A stretch of DNA of 64,000 nucleotides from Triglochin maritima (taxonomy: Eukaryota; Streptophyta; Magnoliopsida; Alismatales; Juncaginaceae), in NCBI GenBank assembly GCA_963682175.1, contig OY821771.1, positions 38,894,201 through 38,958,200 of the forward strand. The letters are read 5' to 3'. Both the position numbers and the translations under genes were made by a program. The notes beneath the pieces are model-generated. The model worked only from the letters and a program-made list of their open reading frames with translations, did no database searches and had not been told where the DNA came from. Shown here one piece after another: positions 25,071 through 36,273 of the stretch (within the stretch, counting starts at the first letter, position 1; the number at the start of each line of letters is the position of its first letter).

Positions 25071-25481
25071 GGAGGTACAGTTTCTATTTCTTATCAAACC
25101 TAAACTTTTATTTTGAAGTTGTTTTAGTTAATTATATATACGATGCTTCTGGAGAAATAACATGATACAATTAGACACAGAAGAAAAAGAAAAAAACCCA
25201 CATGTTTCGCCTCGTCGGTCTAGAATACCAGACCTATCAATTAGTTTGACAAACTACTTCGGCCCCACGAAGTCCATGCCGGATGAATTATGTTGTGAAT
25301 AACAAAATTCAAATTGAAATGAAATCTTTTGGAAGAATCAATGAAACGACATCTTCAAATTCAGAGAGAACCTAATATGTCCATTGTGTTGAGACCTCAC
25401 CTTTTTTTATTTTACTTGGAATTATTAAATTAATCCAATATAGATTACCATATTGAATATAATTCTTTAAGACATCTCAGG

Positions 25482-26042
25482 TAGGGGTGAAACTTTGTAT
25501 CCGAAATTCGTCAATCCGACCGACTCCGTATTCGAAATCAAAAAAATTATCCGAGAAAAAAAAATCCGCAACCGAATTTGTATTCGGATATAAACATCCG
25601 TAAAAAAACAAAGTGAATATGGATATTGGTACATCCGATTCGAATAATATCCGGTTCGTATTTTATATGCACATATAAATAAAAATAAAATATATATACA
25701 ATATATATGAATTAAATTATGTTATTTATATTATATTTAATATTTTTTCATGTAGGCAAAAAATAAAGGCTGAAATTTATTCTTGTTTAGATCAATCAAA
25801 AAATGTTTTTAAGTCTATTCGGATTTTTTAACGAATTCGGATATCCTAATTCGGAATGGATTTTAAACTTAATTCGGATGCGAATTTATTCGAATTCGGA
25901 TCCGAATTCGACGGATACGAATTCGGATCTCTTTCTCATACATTCGATCGGATTCGAATTCGGATTCGGATTCGAGAAAAAAAACGGATACGAATTCGGA
26001 TACAGGCACATCCGCTTCGTATCCGCTCCGTTTTCACCCCTA
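25482..26042. mobile_element. hAT-like MITE with ATTCGGAT internal repeats
   Basis: Terminal inverted repeats TAGGGGTGAAACTTTGTATCC (left) and, on the complement of the right end, TAGGGGTGAAAACGGAG. Flanks are tctcagg (25475-25481) and tctcaagg (26043-26050), a near-perfect 8-bp target duplication. The interior has many alternating ttcggat and atccgaa strings. ORFs predicted inside are shadows of this repeat. Confidence 0.75.
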
Positions 26043-26050
26043 TCTCAAGG

Positions 26051-26899
26051 TAGGAAACATTACTATGCCATAACATATATGAGCAATCTCAATTTCAATA
26101 AGGTGTATGTTTTTCAAAATATTGTAAATATAACATACACGGAAATACATGATCGTTTGACATGAAATAGACATTACAAAATACGATGAACAAACCTAAC
26201 TATAAGAGCGGTTCGGTTGTTTGTTTTTGTTATTTCAGAGTTTTTGGGATGAGGATTTAAGGTTATTTTGTAGTTTTCTTTTATGGGTCAAATAGTAGGT
26301 TTGGGAGTCGTATTATCTATCATCATTGGAATTTTGCAATTGTGTAAATTAATGCAATGTCGGTGTGTTAGGAATTGTTTTATTGTCAGACATGACTTGT
26401 GGCTCATTCTACGGAGGGTTTTTTGCTTGGTGCACATCGCAGGTGATGAAATTGACCATATGCACCTCTGTCGTTAGTAGAATTCACTCGGTCACCGTTT
26501 CCGTCCAACAACGTTAAATATTTTGCAAATTAAGCATCATAAAATTACAAACCTCCTTAATATTAAAAACATTAAAAAAATAAAAAAAACATTAAAAAAT
26601 ATATGAACATATGAGCACATTACAATGTCTAACAGTATTTCAGTGACGTATCTAACGACAAAAATACATATGAACAAATATGTTCGACATACAGATATAT
26701 CACAAATAATAGTGAAAATCTGAATGCATATCAGAAATTACGCCCACTTGCGAGACACCCAAGCAAATAACCCTTCTACGCAAATCAATCTTGCACGGGC
26801 ACAAATTAATGAAAAGTGAGTCCGGAATTAATGTAGTTTTTTAAATAGACATCAACTCTTAATTAAGACGTGGCGAGGCCAAAAGGGAAGTTGGAAGTA
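26051..26899. other. Intergenic region, no gene seen
   Basis: AT-rich, no protein motif, RNA gene or transposon terminus recognised. Confidence 0.4.
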
Positions 26900-27030
26900 G
26901 AAGTGTGCACACTCTACCAAGTCCACGAGAGGAATGTGCAGTACATGTTTCCACCATGGTCCGACCCATGCAAGCCACGTCACCAAAAATGGGCGAACGA
27001 ATTCTCCCAACATCTCGCTTTCTAAGCAAT
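26900..27030 (+). promoter_or_regulatory. Conserved promoter block of the first IMA-like gene
   Basis: This block is strongly similar to 57826-57952 upstream of the third IMA-like gene. Shared strings include aagtgtgca, aagtccac, ggaatg, acatgttt, caccatggtc, gacccatgcaagccac, atgggcgaac, cccaacatctc and ttctaagc. It contains CATGC elements and lies about 220 bp before the start codon. A TATA-like tatatatatg is at about 27131-27140. Conservation between otherwise diverged flanks suggests function. Confidence 0.7.
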
Positions 27031-27234
27031 CCATGCGTGGACCATCAAATCCCAGCATCTTTGCTCTTCAACTATCCTCTAATGCATATGCTTTTCAAAA
27101 AAAAACAAAAAACTGAGCACTGTATATTACTATATATATGCCACGAGTATTGTAGGTCATCAACAAGTCCAATTGGTGTAGTCTTCTCCAATCTAGCTTC
27201 CTTGCTCAAATATCACTCGTAGACTACAAACACT

Positions 27235-27336
27235 ATGGTGATTGGCGACATGGTGTTCTCAAAGATCAATTTGGAAGCCAACCAAAGATGCAGCGACGAT
27301 GATGACGACGGTCCAGATGTGGCTCCTGCAGCATAA
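27235..27336 (+). CDS. IRON MAN/FEP-like acidic peptide, copy 1
   Basis: Arabidopsis IRON MAN (IMA/FEP) peptides are tiny, phloem-mobile signals of iron deficiency. Their acidic tail ending in APAA binds the BTS/BTSL E3 ligases and so spares bHLH transcription factors. This ORF has two in-frame starts, at 27235 (33 residues) and 27250 (28 residues). The second gives MVFSKINLEANQRC followed by SDDDDDGPDVAPAA and TAA. The run of five Asp, one Gly and the terminal APAA match the IMA tail, but the usual GYDYAPAA is GPDVAPAA here. The N-terminus MVFSK is shared with copy 2 (MIFSK). It has an upstream TATA-like element, a conserved promoter block, and no introns in the coding part. Confidence 0.78.
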   Translation: MVIGDMVFSKINLEANQRCSDDDDDGPDVAPAA

Positions 27337-28600
27337 ATCAAGATATTTATTTTAGTAGAATATTGTAGTGTAGTGTTCTGGTAACTACAAGTATGAGATG
27401 TTTTTGTAGCAGTTCTGAGCTACACTGTTGCAGCTGTAGTGATGTAAGGAGATTGTCCTTTTGAGACATTTTTTTTCTTCAACGGACGGATGTTTAGTAA
27501 GACAAAGTATAATTAAGAACAAAGTAAGACAAAGTATAATCTACTAGTAGAACTTGCTCACGAAGTGCTTAATGTAATACTTGTTAATTGAGTTTTAATG
27601 ATTACGTTGTCGTTCAATTTGCATCATTTTCTCAGTTTGCAGTTTGAAAATGTTCAATGCATCAACTTGTATGTCATGACTCATGGCATTTTATTTTGAT
27701 TTTCATGAAAGGTATATCGCTTGGATTGGCGGTAATGGAAGGAAAATTAAGGGAGACCCTTAATTTTTACTCTCTCTCTCTCTCTCTCAACCGTAATTCA
27801 AGGTCGACGCCTACAAGAAAATACTTGTCATAGAATTGCGTGTTAACCTTGTGGACTCTCCTATACGAAGCTTGTTATTATCAACAGATGTTCAATTTGT
27901 TTCCAAGACTATGGGAATGAACCTTATTTTATTGATAACATGTAAATAGATACGAACTGTGAGGTGAACCAACTGCGACAATTTGCTACTCACTTAGACC
28001 ACCATTTGATTGGCTGATATAAATATTTATATGGTGTTATGGTATTCTTGGATGTGCTTTACTAATGATTGGCCTAACAACATCTGCGTCACTGCGTGCA
28101 ACAAGTTTTATATATAGTGGAATATAAACAGCAGTTGGCTGAAGTGTAGATCGAGACCAATCGTACTTGTCAATAATGCATACCAACTACCAAGAGTTAC
28201 GTAGAATGTCAATGAATGAACTTGTTTTTTAAATTTAATTTGTCCATTTCTTTAAAATCCAAGTATTTAGGTAAGGAGACACCAAGACAGTAACTTCAAC
28301 TTTCCAACGCATTGTTTAAGATTTTTGTCTCCAATATATATATAGGATATCTTTTTCAATACTCGCTCACAAACCTATGGACAAGGTAATTAAGATGACT
28401 TTTTCGATCTTCAGTTTTGCCAAGGTATATTAAAACAAGGTGTTCATAGTTAAGAAAATTGCCAAGAATTAATTAAGTTTATTTCACAAAGATCTGAACA
28501 AACTTCCTGAATTGCACAATAACTTAATGGAAGCTGAACTAACAAAGACCATCATTCAAAAAGAACCATTCTCTTTCTTTTTCTTCCTAACTACAATGAG
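27337..28600. other. 3' flank of IMA-like copy 1 and upstream region of the proline-rich gene
   Basis: No further gene. A (CT)n tract lies at about 27771-27789. The 3' UTR of the peptide gene probably ends in the first few hundred bases. Confidence 0.4.
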
Positions 28601-28782
28601 AAGAATTCCTCAACCAAGCCAACAACCAACCATCATTTCCTTAGCTATAATCACCAAATCCAAACCTCAAACTCCATAAATACCCAACAAACATCATCTC
28701 CTATCACACAACCAAAAGTACTCCCACCATTCTTAGTAAGTAGTCAATCAACAATCAAGTCACTCCCACTGTACCATTAACC

Positions 28783-29187
28783 ATGTTGTCCTTTAAAACA
28801 TGTTTAGTCATAGGCATGATTGTGACCATTATCCTTTCAACAAACAACGTCTGCCAATCCTCCGCTCGCCGTCTTCTGGACACTCCAACACCACCTCCGG
28901 TTCCAGTCATTCCCATCCCAACCCTTCCAAAGCCAACATTGCCTCCGCTACCGGTGCCTCCCACATTGCCAAAACCGACACTTCCGCCACCAACGGTGGT
29001 GGTTACCACCCCTAACCCAGTGGTCCTGCCAATTCCGGTGGTGCCCGGAATGCCGACTGTGACATTACCACCATTCCCCACAACTATTAACATGCCCAAG
29101 GTCACATTCACACCAGTGCCTATCCCAAACATAAACATCCCCTTGCCTGTATTTCCTTCACCACCTCCAGCTGCAACAAAGCCTTGA
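28783..29187 (+). CDS. Secreted proline-rich cell-wall protein (PELPK-like), copy 1
   Basis: A 134-residue intronless protein. Residues 1 to about 25 are a signal peptide (MLSFKTCLVIGMIVTIILS) followed by TNNVCQSSARRLLDTPTPPP. The ARRLL motif after the signal peptide is shared with PELPK-type and related plant proline-rich wall proteins. The rest is about one third proline, built on TLPKPTLPP-like units (TLPKPTLPPLP, TLPKPTLPPPT, MPTVTLPPFP) and ending PSPPPAATKP. It has no membrane segment after the signal peptide, so it is presumably exported to the wall. A TATA-like ccataaataccc occurs near 28675, about 110 bp before the start, matching the same motif in copy 2. Expected role: structural or stress-responsive wall protein; no enzyme motif. 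Confidence 0.85.
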   Translation: MLSFKTCLVIGMIVTIILSTNNVCQSSARRLLDTPTPPPVPVIPIPTLPKPTLPPLPVPPTLPKPTLPPPTVVVTTPNPVVLPIPVVPGMPTVTLPPFPTTINMPKVTFTPVPIPNINIPLPVFPSPPPAATKP

Positions 29188-29985
29188 TTGCTCACTTGCA
29201 TGGATAATGTTTGTGTAGCCTATCTATCTGCCATTGAGTTGACCCCTTATATATACATGTTTGCTTGTAGTAGGGTCAGATAATTATGTTGTAGTTGGTG
29301 TTGTACTTTTGTGGTCTTCTTGTAGTCTACGATCTTGTTATCTCTTGTTGAGATATTGTGTATGTAGTTTGTGACTATATATGGGATTGGTACTTATTGT
29401 TGGTATTGAATTTGCGTATTTCGTAATTTCTTAAAATTAGATTAATGTAGGGATGTAAAGGGGTGGTGGCGCCGGGATCGATATGACTAAATCTATTACT
29501 TTTACCCGTTTATCCACTTACACTTTTCTCTGTAGGGTCTGGAGAATCTACTAAAAAAATTATACAGGTTGTATGCAAACCTAGCTACTCCTTAATTTCG
29601 AGGCCTGCGGGTGCGAATTTTCCCTACTCATTATTAATCTGTTAATTTTTTCAATAAACACACAATATATTACATGTATACTATATTAAATACCTACTAA
29701 ATACATTGTAATTGCATGCAATAACCCTTTGTAAACCTCTAGCTAACAAGAGATTACATTTTTTATTTTATATGCAATTAAATTCAGGTATACATGTTTC
29801 ATGTTCAAGCAATATCGTGCATATGGAGTTGAGAAGACCATTCAGCTCATTTGTCCGTTTACCAACCAAATTAATTACGTATTATGTATTGCAGTACAAC
29901 AAAGCACAACCTGTTCACACCATACTGAGATAATAAATTAATGCAAAATACATAAAGCCATTCGAAGAATGATCAACCGCACTAT
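29188..29985. other. 3' flank of proline-rich copy 1
   Basis: Contains the probable 3' UTR (to about 29450) and AT-rich sequence. No gene seen. Confidence 0.4.
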
Positions 29986-30649
29986 CTCATTGTAGGATCC
30001 TAATCCTAATTGGGTTTTATTGTTGATTTAGGAGGAGTTTAGGGGAGATAGAGTTGGACGGCTGGGATTGGAAGGAGATGGATGAGGGGCTTGGATGATT
30101 TGGATGAGATGAGTGGTGGAGATGGTTGGATGGAATGGATGGTTGAGATGAGAGGAAGAAGAGATATTTAGAGGTGAGTCTCTCCCTCTCTTCTCTCACG
30201 TCTCTCCCCCTCTTCTCTCACGTCTCTCTCTCTCTCCCTCCCCTCAGTTGGTGATCGCCGGCGTGGAGGCGCGGGGTTTCGGCGAGATTAAGGGCGTTGG
30301 TGGTTTGAGGTGAGTGTTACTCTCTCGGTTCGTTTCCGGCTCATTTTGGTTTCTCTCTCTTGACCTCACTCGGGTTTCGGTGGTTGTGGTTGGCTTGTGG
30401 AGGTTGCCGGAGGTAGTGTGGTGTTGTGGATCGTCGAGGAGACGATTGATCGTCGTTTGGACGCGAGGTTCGTCGACGGATCGTGATTTGGGGAGACGTG
30501 CTCGTGGAGGCGTCGTCGTGGTTCTTCAAAGGTCTCTTCAGACCTTCCGGTATGTCAAGCTCGCTAACTTAATTACCGTGAGTATTTGGAAGTCGACGGT
30601 AGGCCGTTCGGCTCGTCGCAAGTAAATGTGCAGCAGATTTCACTGCCTG

Positions 30650-31260
30650 ATCGGTCGACCGGTTGGTGCAAATGGTCGACCGTTCGTGAAGAAAATACGG
30701 GTTCTGCCTGAAATCGGTCGAACGATGTCTTGTGGCGGTCGACCGATTGTGCATAAAAGGCAAACCTGGTGAGTTTCGGTCGACCGGGTCCCCTTTGCCG
30801 GTCGACCGTGTGCACTGTCTTAAGTCGGTTGGGAGCGTTGACCATCTAAACGGTCGACCGCTCTTTGACTTTGTTCGACCGTGACTTAAGTGAGTTTGGG
30901 GGTCGGTTCGACCGAATGTGGGTTCGGTCGACCGGACCTGCATGTTGAGCGTGAGGAACGCTCTGGATGAAATCGGTCGACCGAGGAGGTCTCGGCGTTC
31001 GACCGGTTTCGGGACGCGAGAGAGGGATTATTCCCTGTGGGATCGGTCGACCGAAGGATACTCGGAGTTCGACCGATCGGACGTTTTGTTCGTTGAACCT
31101 GGGAGTTGACAATCTAAACGGTCGACCGTCCCGTGATTTTGGTTCGACCGAACGAGTGTGGTTTTGGGAATCGGTCGACCGATGGAGTGCCGGTCGAGGT
31201 GGATTGCCCTGTATTTGCTTGATTCGGTCGACCATGACTTTTGGTTCGGTCGACCATTTG
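30650..31260 (+). repeat. Array of paired CGGTCGACCG palindromes in LTR A
   Basis: About 20 copies of GGTCGACC or one-base variants (GTTCGACC, GGTCGAAC). Most form pairs whose site starts are 21-22 bp apart (13-14 nt between 8-mers); counted examples near 30652, 30715, 30778, 30850, 30974, 31045, 31118 and 31225. The sequence between paired sites is not conserved. Confidence 0.85.
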
Positions 31261-31369
31261 TGTCCAGTTTTGCACTATGAAGGTGTTGTTGTCGTGGTCG
31301 TCCGTGTGGGGCGAGTTGTGGTGCCGATGTTCTTCCGACAGGTGTGCTAGGGTGCACGAGTGTTGCGGT

Positions 31370-31860
31370 GGTTGGTTGAAATAGACCTGAAGCCCCGTAA
31401 CGGTGTGAGAGCTTGGGATTGGCTGAAAAAGGCCTGAGGCCCAGCTTAGAATTGTGGTGTTGCGGCGGTTGGTTGAAAGAGACCTGGAGCCCCGTGACTG
31501 TGTGAGAGCTGCGGTTGGTTGAAAATAGACCTGGAGCTCAGTTAGTCTGTGCGGGTTGGTTGAAAAAGACCTGGAGCTCCGTAGTGCGTTCGGGTTGGCT
31601 GAAAAAGGCCTGGAGCCTGAGCAGGGACCACGTGTAGGGGTTGGTTGAAAAAGACCTGGAGCCCTTAGACGTTTGGGTTGGTTGAAAATAGACCTGGAGC
31701 CCTTGGTCGTGTCGTGGTAGCTGCGGTTGGTTGAAAAAGACCTGGAGCCCAGCTTGGCGACGAGTGTGCGGTACGGTGGTTGGTTGAGATTAGACCTGGA
31801 GCCCCGTGACCGTGGTGCGTGATGTGGTTGGGTGAAAGAGCCCTGGAGCCCAGCCGTTTA
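31370..31860 (+). repeat. Minisatellite in LTR A
   Basis: About eleven copies of GGTTGGTTGAAAAAGACC followed by TGGAGCCC, separated by variable spacers, giving a period of roughly 37-53 bp. It occupies the same relative place as unrelated minisatellites in LTR B and LTR C. Confidence 0.85.
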
Positions 31861-32125
31861 TTTGAGATGCTTTTCTTGTTTACTAGAATTGCATGCTAGG
31901 GCGTCTTTCAGTTCATGTATTTAGAGTTTGGCATACGGGGTTTCCTTCTGGAAACTCAGGCATTGTTGCATGTTTACTTTCAGGCCGTGGTCGGCGATAG
32001 GGGGTGGTGACCGAGGAGAGGAGCACCGCTACCGGATCCAGCTTTCTCTCTGTTGAGGTTGAGTGATTACTGTTTCCATTTGTATAGTCTTTTGATGTAA
32101 TCACAACTTTTGAAATACTCTGATG

Positions 32126-32167
<42 letters not shown>

Positions 32168-32279
32168 GTTGGTGCACCTGTGTTCAGTATTTGCGTAATA
32201 TCCTCTGTTGATTGTGTGTTATTAAAATTTTAAATTTTCCACTGTGTTGAGGATGTTACACTCATGTTTTTCTTCTATC

Positions 32280-33395
32280 TTACTTATAAAAAACGCTCCA
32301 TCATCTCCTTTTATACCTTCCAAATAATTCAACTTTCTTGAAACCATATAATTTCCTTCCTGACTTCAACAAATGTCGTATACTCCGCTTCCGTCGTAGA
32401 CGACAATGTAGTATTTTGAAGAACAAATCTCTAACTTACTGGTCATCCACCTAGAGTACTGAACACATATCCTATTGTGGACATTTGTTTATCCAGATCA
32501 TCAACACTATTCGAATCCATGTAACCCTTCACCTGCCTTTGTGCTCCATCTCTGGTGTATTCAAGCTAACATCAATGGTTCCTTTCAGGTACATCAACAA
32601 CCACTTCAACGCTTCACAATGCTCATTTCCTGGATTTTCCATATAATGACTCACCATGCTAACTACATGTGAAATGTCTGACATAGTGCAGATCAAAGCA
32701 TACATAATGGACTCGACTGCACTAGCATATGAAACTCTATCCATATCTCTCATTTCTTTTTCAGTAGAGGGGTTGTACTTCATGGAGAACTTGAAGTGAG
32801 CACTTATAGGTGTGGCAACCTGCTTAGCATTCTCGAGATTGTATCTTTCGAGAATGCTCCGGATATAACTCCTTTGAGTGAGCAAAATTTCACCTCTTTC
32901 GGTATCCCTCGTGAACTCCATAGCGAGAATTTTCTTCGCACTCCCGAGGTATTTCATCTCAAACTCGCCACGAAATTTCAATTTGAGATCATCTATACGC
33001 TTCATCTCATTTGCCGCGATCAACATATCATCCACATACAAGAGCAAGAATACATATGACCCATCTTTGAGACTCCGCAAGTAAACACAACTATCATAGT
33101 CGCAACGTACAATATCATTCTCTAACATAAATGTATCAAACTTTTTGTACCATTGCCTCGGCGACTGCTTCAACCCGTAGAGAGACTACTTTAGCTTGCA
33201 TACTTGACTTTCTTTGTCTTGTGTAATGAACTCATCCGGCTGCTTCATATAGATCTCCCCCTCTATGTGCTCGCGAAGAAATGTCGTTTTTACGTCCATT
33301 TGCTCCAGCTCTATGTCATCAATTTCCACCATGGAAAACAATAGTCTAACGGAGGTATGCTTTACAATGGGTGAGAAGATCTCGTTGTAATCCAC
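32280..33395 (-). pseudogene. Copia reverse transcriptase / RNase H fragment
   Basis: Contains the RT catalytic box in LLLYVDDMLIAA, the core YGLKQSPRQWYKKF, and a downstream connection domain (YLKGTIDVSL). An in-frame stop (TAG) at about 33187-33189 interrupts the CKLK-SLYGLKQ junction, and the RNase H part (STIGYVFSTLGG) is out of frame, so the gene is broken. Confidence 0.85.
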
Positions 33396-33531
33396 CCCTT
33401 CCTTTTGAGCATATCATTTTACCACCAATCTCGTCTTGTATTTTCACTCCTCATTTGGAGTTGACCATTTTTTTCTTTCTTTCTGGAGATCCACTTGCAC
33501 CCAATTGCGCGCTTTCCTCTTGGAAGCTCTG

Positions 33532-34051
33532 TTAACTCCAAGTATCATGCTTATGAAGAGACTTCATCTCTTCGGTCATGGTCATCAGCCACTTATTGTT
33601 GTCCTCCTGCTCAACAGTGTCCTTGAATGTGGAAGGGTCCCTATATTCAGTTACAAGTGCAAACGCAATGCTAGCTTCATAATGATCATACCTCTGTGGT
33701 GCCCCAGTGATCATCCTTTGTCTCCCGTAAGCCATACTCTCTTGTTCAGGCTTTTCCTCTACACGTGAGTCATTTTTTTCCTGTTGAACTTCCTTATTTG
33801 ATTCATCATCTGAAGTTGTGACCCTTACTTCAGTTTCGTCCCCTTGCACGGGACCATATTGCTGCTCTTTCTCCTCATAGTCTTTGAGTAAACTCGTCTC
33901 ATCAAATACTACATTACTCTTCAACAATACTTTTTTGTCCATTGGATACCAAATCTTATATCTTTTAATTGATCTATCGTAACCAAGGAAAATACATTCT
34001 TTCAATTTCGAATTCAGTTTCGAACGTTGTGTCTCATCAACCAATGCATAA
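33532..34051 (-). pseudogene. Copia integrase C-terminus and RT N-terminus
   Basis: Reads ECIFLGYDRSIKRYKIWYP, then a charged linker, then a YDHYEASIAFALVTEYRDPSTF region leading to NKWLMTMTEEMKSLHKHDTW, the usual start of Copia RT. Its upstream continuation (FGCKAYALVDETQ) is interrupted exactly by the CACTA element. Confidence 0.8.
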
Positions 34052-34069
34052 GCTCACTACAGGAGAACG

Positions 34070-34505
34070 AGTCTTCACCGATGGATCCTAACCTTCGGTG
34101 TATAGTGGTGTCCGTCGGTGACACATTACATTGATAGATATTTCTCCGTCGGTGTTATGTCGGTCGGTGTACATATACACCGACGGATGCACCGACGGAG
34201 AGTTCCCGTCGAACTTGTTTTTGGTGCCAATTTTCCTGCCCATTTTTGTGTGTGATTTCCTCGAAAGGGAGACCACCAACGGATATACACCGACGGATTC
34301 ATCTGTCGGTCTTAAACACCGATGGATGAATCCGTCAGTGTACATACACCGACCCATAAGTAATAGTAATTTTATTCGACAAAAGTTAATATACACCGAC
34401 GGATAGGAACCGTCGATGTATATCACATCGACAAACACCGACGGATATCCATCAGTGAATTAAAAATAAACTTTAATTACACCGACGGTTATCCGTCGGT
34501 GTAAA
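34070..34505. repeat. Left subterminal repeats of the CACTA element
   Basis: At least a dozen copies of the 10-bp core TCCGTCGGTG or its complement with small variations (for example near 34148, 34178, 34192, 34287 and 34470). Such arrays bind the smaller transposon-encoded protein in En/Spm elements. Confidence 0.85.
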
Positions 34506-34979
34506 CTCTTTCCAGAATTTGAAAAGAGCCCATTGGCTCTTCCTGAATTCCAATTTTCCATGTTCAAAGAAAATGAAATGTGTTCCATTCATTCACAATA
34601 ACACAACCATTCATTCATTCATTCATTAAGTCGAAACCGTTCATCCATTCATTAAGTCGATACCAAATAATCCATGTTAGAAAATATTCATTCATTCAAA
34701 AAATAGTTTGATTTACAGATGAGTTTGATTAAGTCATTCATTATATAGATGATAAAAGTAACAAAATAAATATGACTAAACCGTCAAACCTCCCGTCCCG
34801 GCTCTGCCTACAGGCACGTGATCGTCATCTTATCTTGGTGGTGACAGCGGTGTGCAAAGAGGGGTCACATCATAATCCTGCACATTACAAAAATTATGTA
34901 TTGATGAAGTATTGCATATAAACCACTAAATACGACAATTTAACTAAAGAACATGTATATTACCTCGCTCGTGAAACCT

Positions 34980-36205
34980 GCCTTCTCGAGGAGAAAGTTC
35001 ATTTGGATCTGCATCTTGCTGAGTACGGATTGTGTTGTCTTCAACGTATCTTGCGTTGTCTACAGTGTATCTTGCGTCATCGCGAGCTCACTGCTAACGC
35101 GCTTCAACTCTACAGCTGCCTCGTCATTCCGATCCACATCCGCTTTGGCATTGCGTTCCGCTCTGCTTGGTATCCCACGAGGCATGTACATATCAGCAGG
35201 TGTGACGTAGCTGGAATACATACGAACTCGTTCATGTCTGTCACCCAACACTGTGTCAACTGGATCATCAATAGCGACAGAGGTGATAGAGGCTTGAGAT
35301 ATTAGATTTTAACCAATCAAATAAAATAGGTATTAGATTTTATAAAAAAATAAATCAAATGAATCATATTTACACTAAAAAATTAACCAATTACCATCTT
35401 CTCCTTATGTCGCACAACAGACTTTGTACCATACATATGTGGTATAATGAGATTCGCCCGGTTTTTCCTATTGATCTCACTCTTTTTCTGCATTCAAAAT
35501 TAAACCACAAGGTTAGATTTCAAATAATTTGCATAACATTAAAATTAAAATAAATAAAATATACCTGAAAAACGTCGTTGGCCCAATAATCTAAAAGAGT
35601 GGAGCAATCCTGAACAGATATGCTTTGTGGTTGTCGGGCCATCCGCTCCTCTCAAGTATGTGCCAGCTCCACCTACTTTTTGTAGATGTCAAATTTGTAT
35701 TCCTTCCACTTCTTGTTTAGAGACCTCATGACCTTGTCTATAAATCCCTCAAGAACCGTCCAATGTGCCCGTAAAACAACATTAGTACATAATTAAATGA
35801 AATAGATAATTAATAAAAAAGTTACGATGAGATGAAATGTTACCAAAATTTGTTCACATGCCACGTCCTTGTCCTTCTTTGGCACCAGTCTACATAACGC
35901 GGGGGAAGTATTTGTGACCTCCTCGCAAGTGACCCAATGAAGTTCTGGAAATTCTCGACCACGGGTCCTCTTGGTACCCCCTCTGGTGGGAAATCAATCG
36001 GAGATTGGTCTTTCTTCAACCATTCTTCCAAACACTAAGCGGGACCGCGTCCCCTACTCCTACTAGTGTTGGTTTCACCTGCAGAAGGTGAAGGCTGAAT
36101 CTCATCTACGAGAGCCTCTTCATCAGACTCCTGCGATTCTGTACTTCGACGATGTACAAATGTGTCATCTTTGTCATCCTCACGAGTGCTACGTCGTCAA
36201 GCCAT
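34980..36205 (-). pseudogene. Ptta/En/Spm-type (Transposase_24-like) protein remnant
   Basis: Minus-strand fragments read GETNTSRSRGRGP and EEWLKKDQSPIDFPPEGVPR near the N-terminus, then a Trp-rich stretch (LLDYWANDVFQ), then KSEINRKNRANLIIPHMYG-TKS, the signature of this family (consensus KKNKxNRxKxxxxHTxGSKS). The end has MPRGIPSRAERNAKADVD. In-frame stops and probable introns break it. In CACTA elements this is the partner of the TNP2 transposase. Confidence 0.65.
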
Positions 36206-36273
36206 ATCTGAATTAAAGAACATAACAATTTATAAGCTCACTGTCGTTATTGTTCAAGAGAACACAAGTTTTC

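Larger units (their letters stand above)
29991..32260 (+). mobile_element. Solo LTR A of a Ty3-like retrotransposon family
   Basis: Begins TGTAGGATCCTAATCC, ends TGTTGAGGATGTTACA, and is flanked by the 5-bp duplication CTCAT (29986-29990 and 32261-32265), so it is a complete LTR of 2270 bp without internal region. Related copies are B (54308-56799, minus) and C (60703 to the edge). Their tails share a string of the form atgattac-ttgtat-gatgtaatca and the end GATGTTACA. Order of parts: CT-rich leader (30170-30370), paired GGTCGACC array (30650-31260), minisatellite (31370-31860), tail with (AT)n at 32130-32168. Long LTRs with TGTAA...TTACA ends suggest Ty3/gypsy, perhaps the Tekay/Del branch; this part is inference. 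Confidence 0.85.

Noticed and set aside
25803..26165. 120-aa ORF with repeated EFGYPNSE-like text.
   Set aside because: Encoded by the ATTCGGAT repeats of a MITE; no evidence of a gene.
26852..27058. Minus ORF over the promoter block, paralleled by one at 57728-57943.
   Set aside because: The two ORFs lie over homologous promoter DNA but their protein sequences do not stay aligned in frame, so the DNA and not a protein is conserved.
28755..29201. Long Gly/Val-rich minus-strand ORF opposite proline-rich copy 1.
   Set aside because: It is the antisense shadow of the proline codons of the real gene, with no signal peptide or family motif.
30569..31357. ORFs of 90-129 aa in the GGTCGACC array of LTR A.
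   Set aside because: Repetitive VDR/STD peptides come from the palindromic repeat read in several frames.
31370..31860. CRISPR-like appearance of regularly spaced repeats.
   Set aside because: Repeats are degenerate, spacers are short and irregular, and this is a plant LTR.
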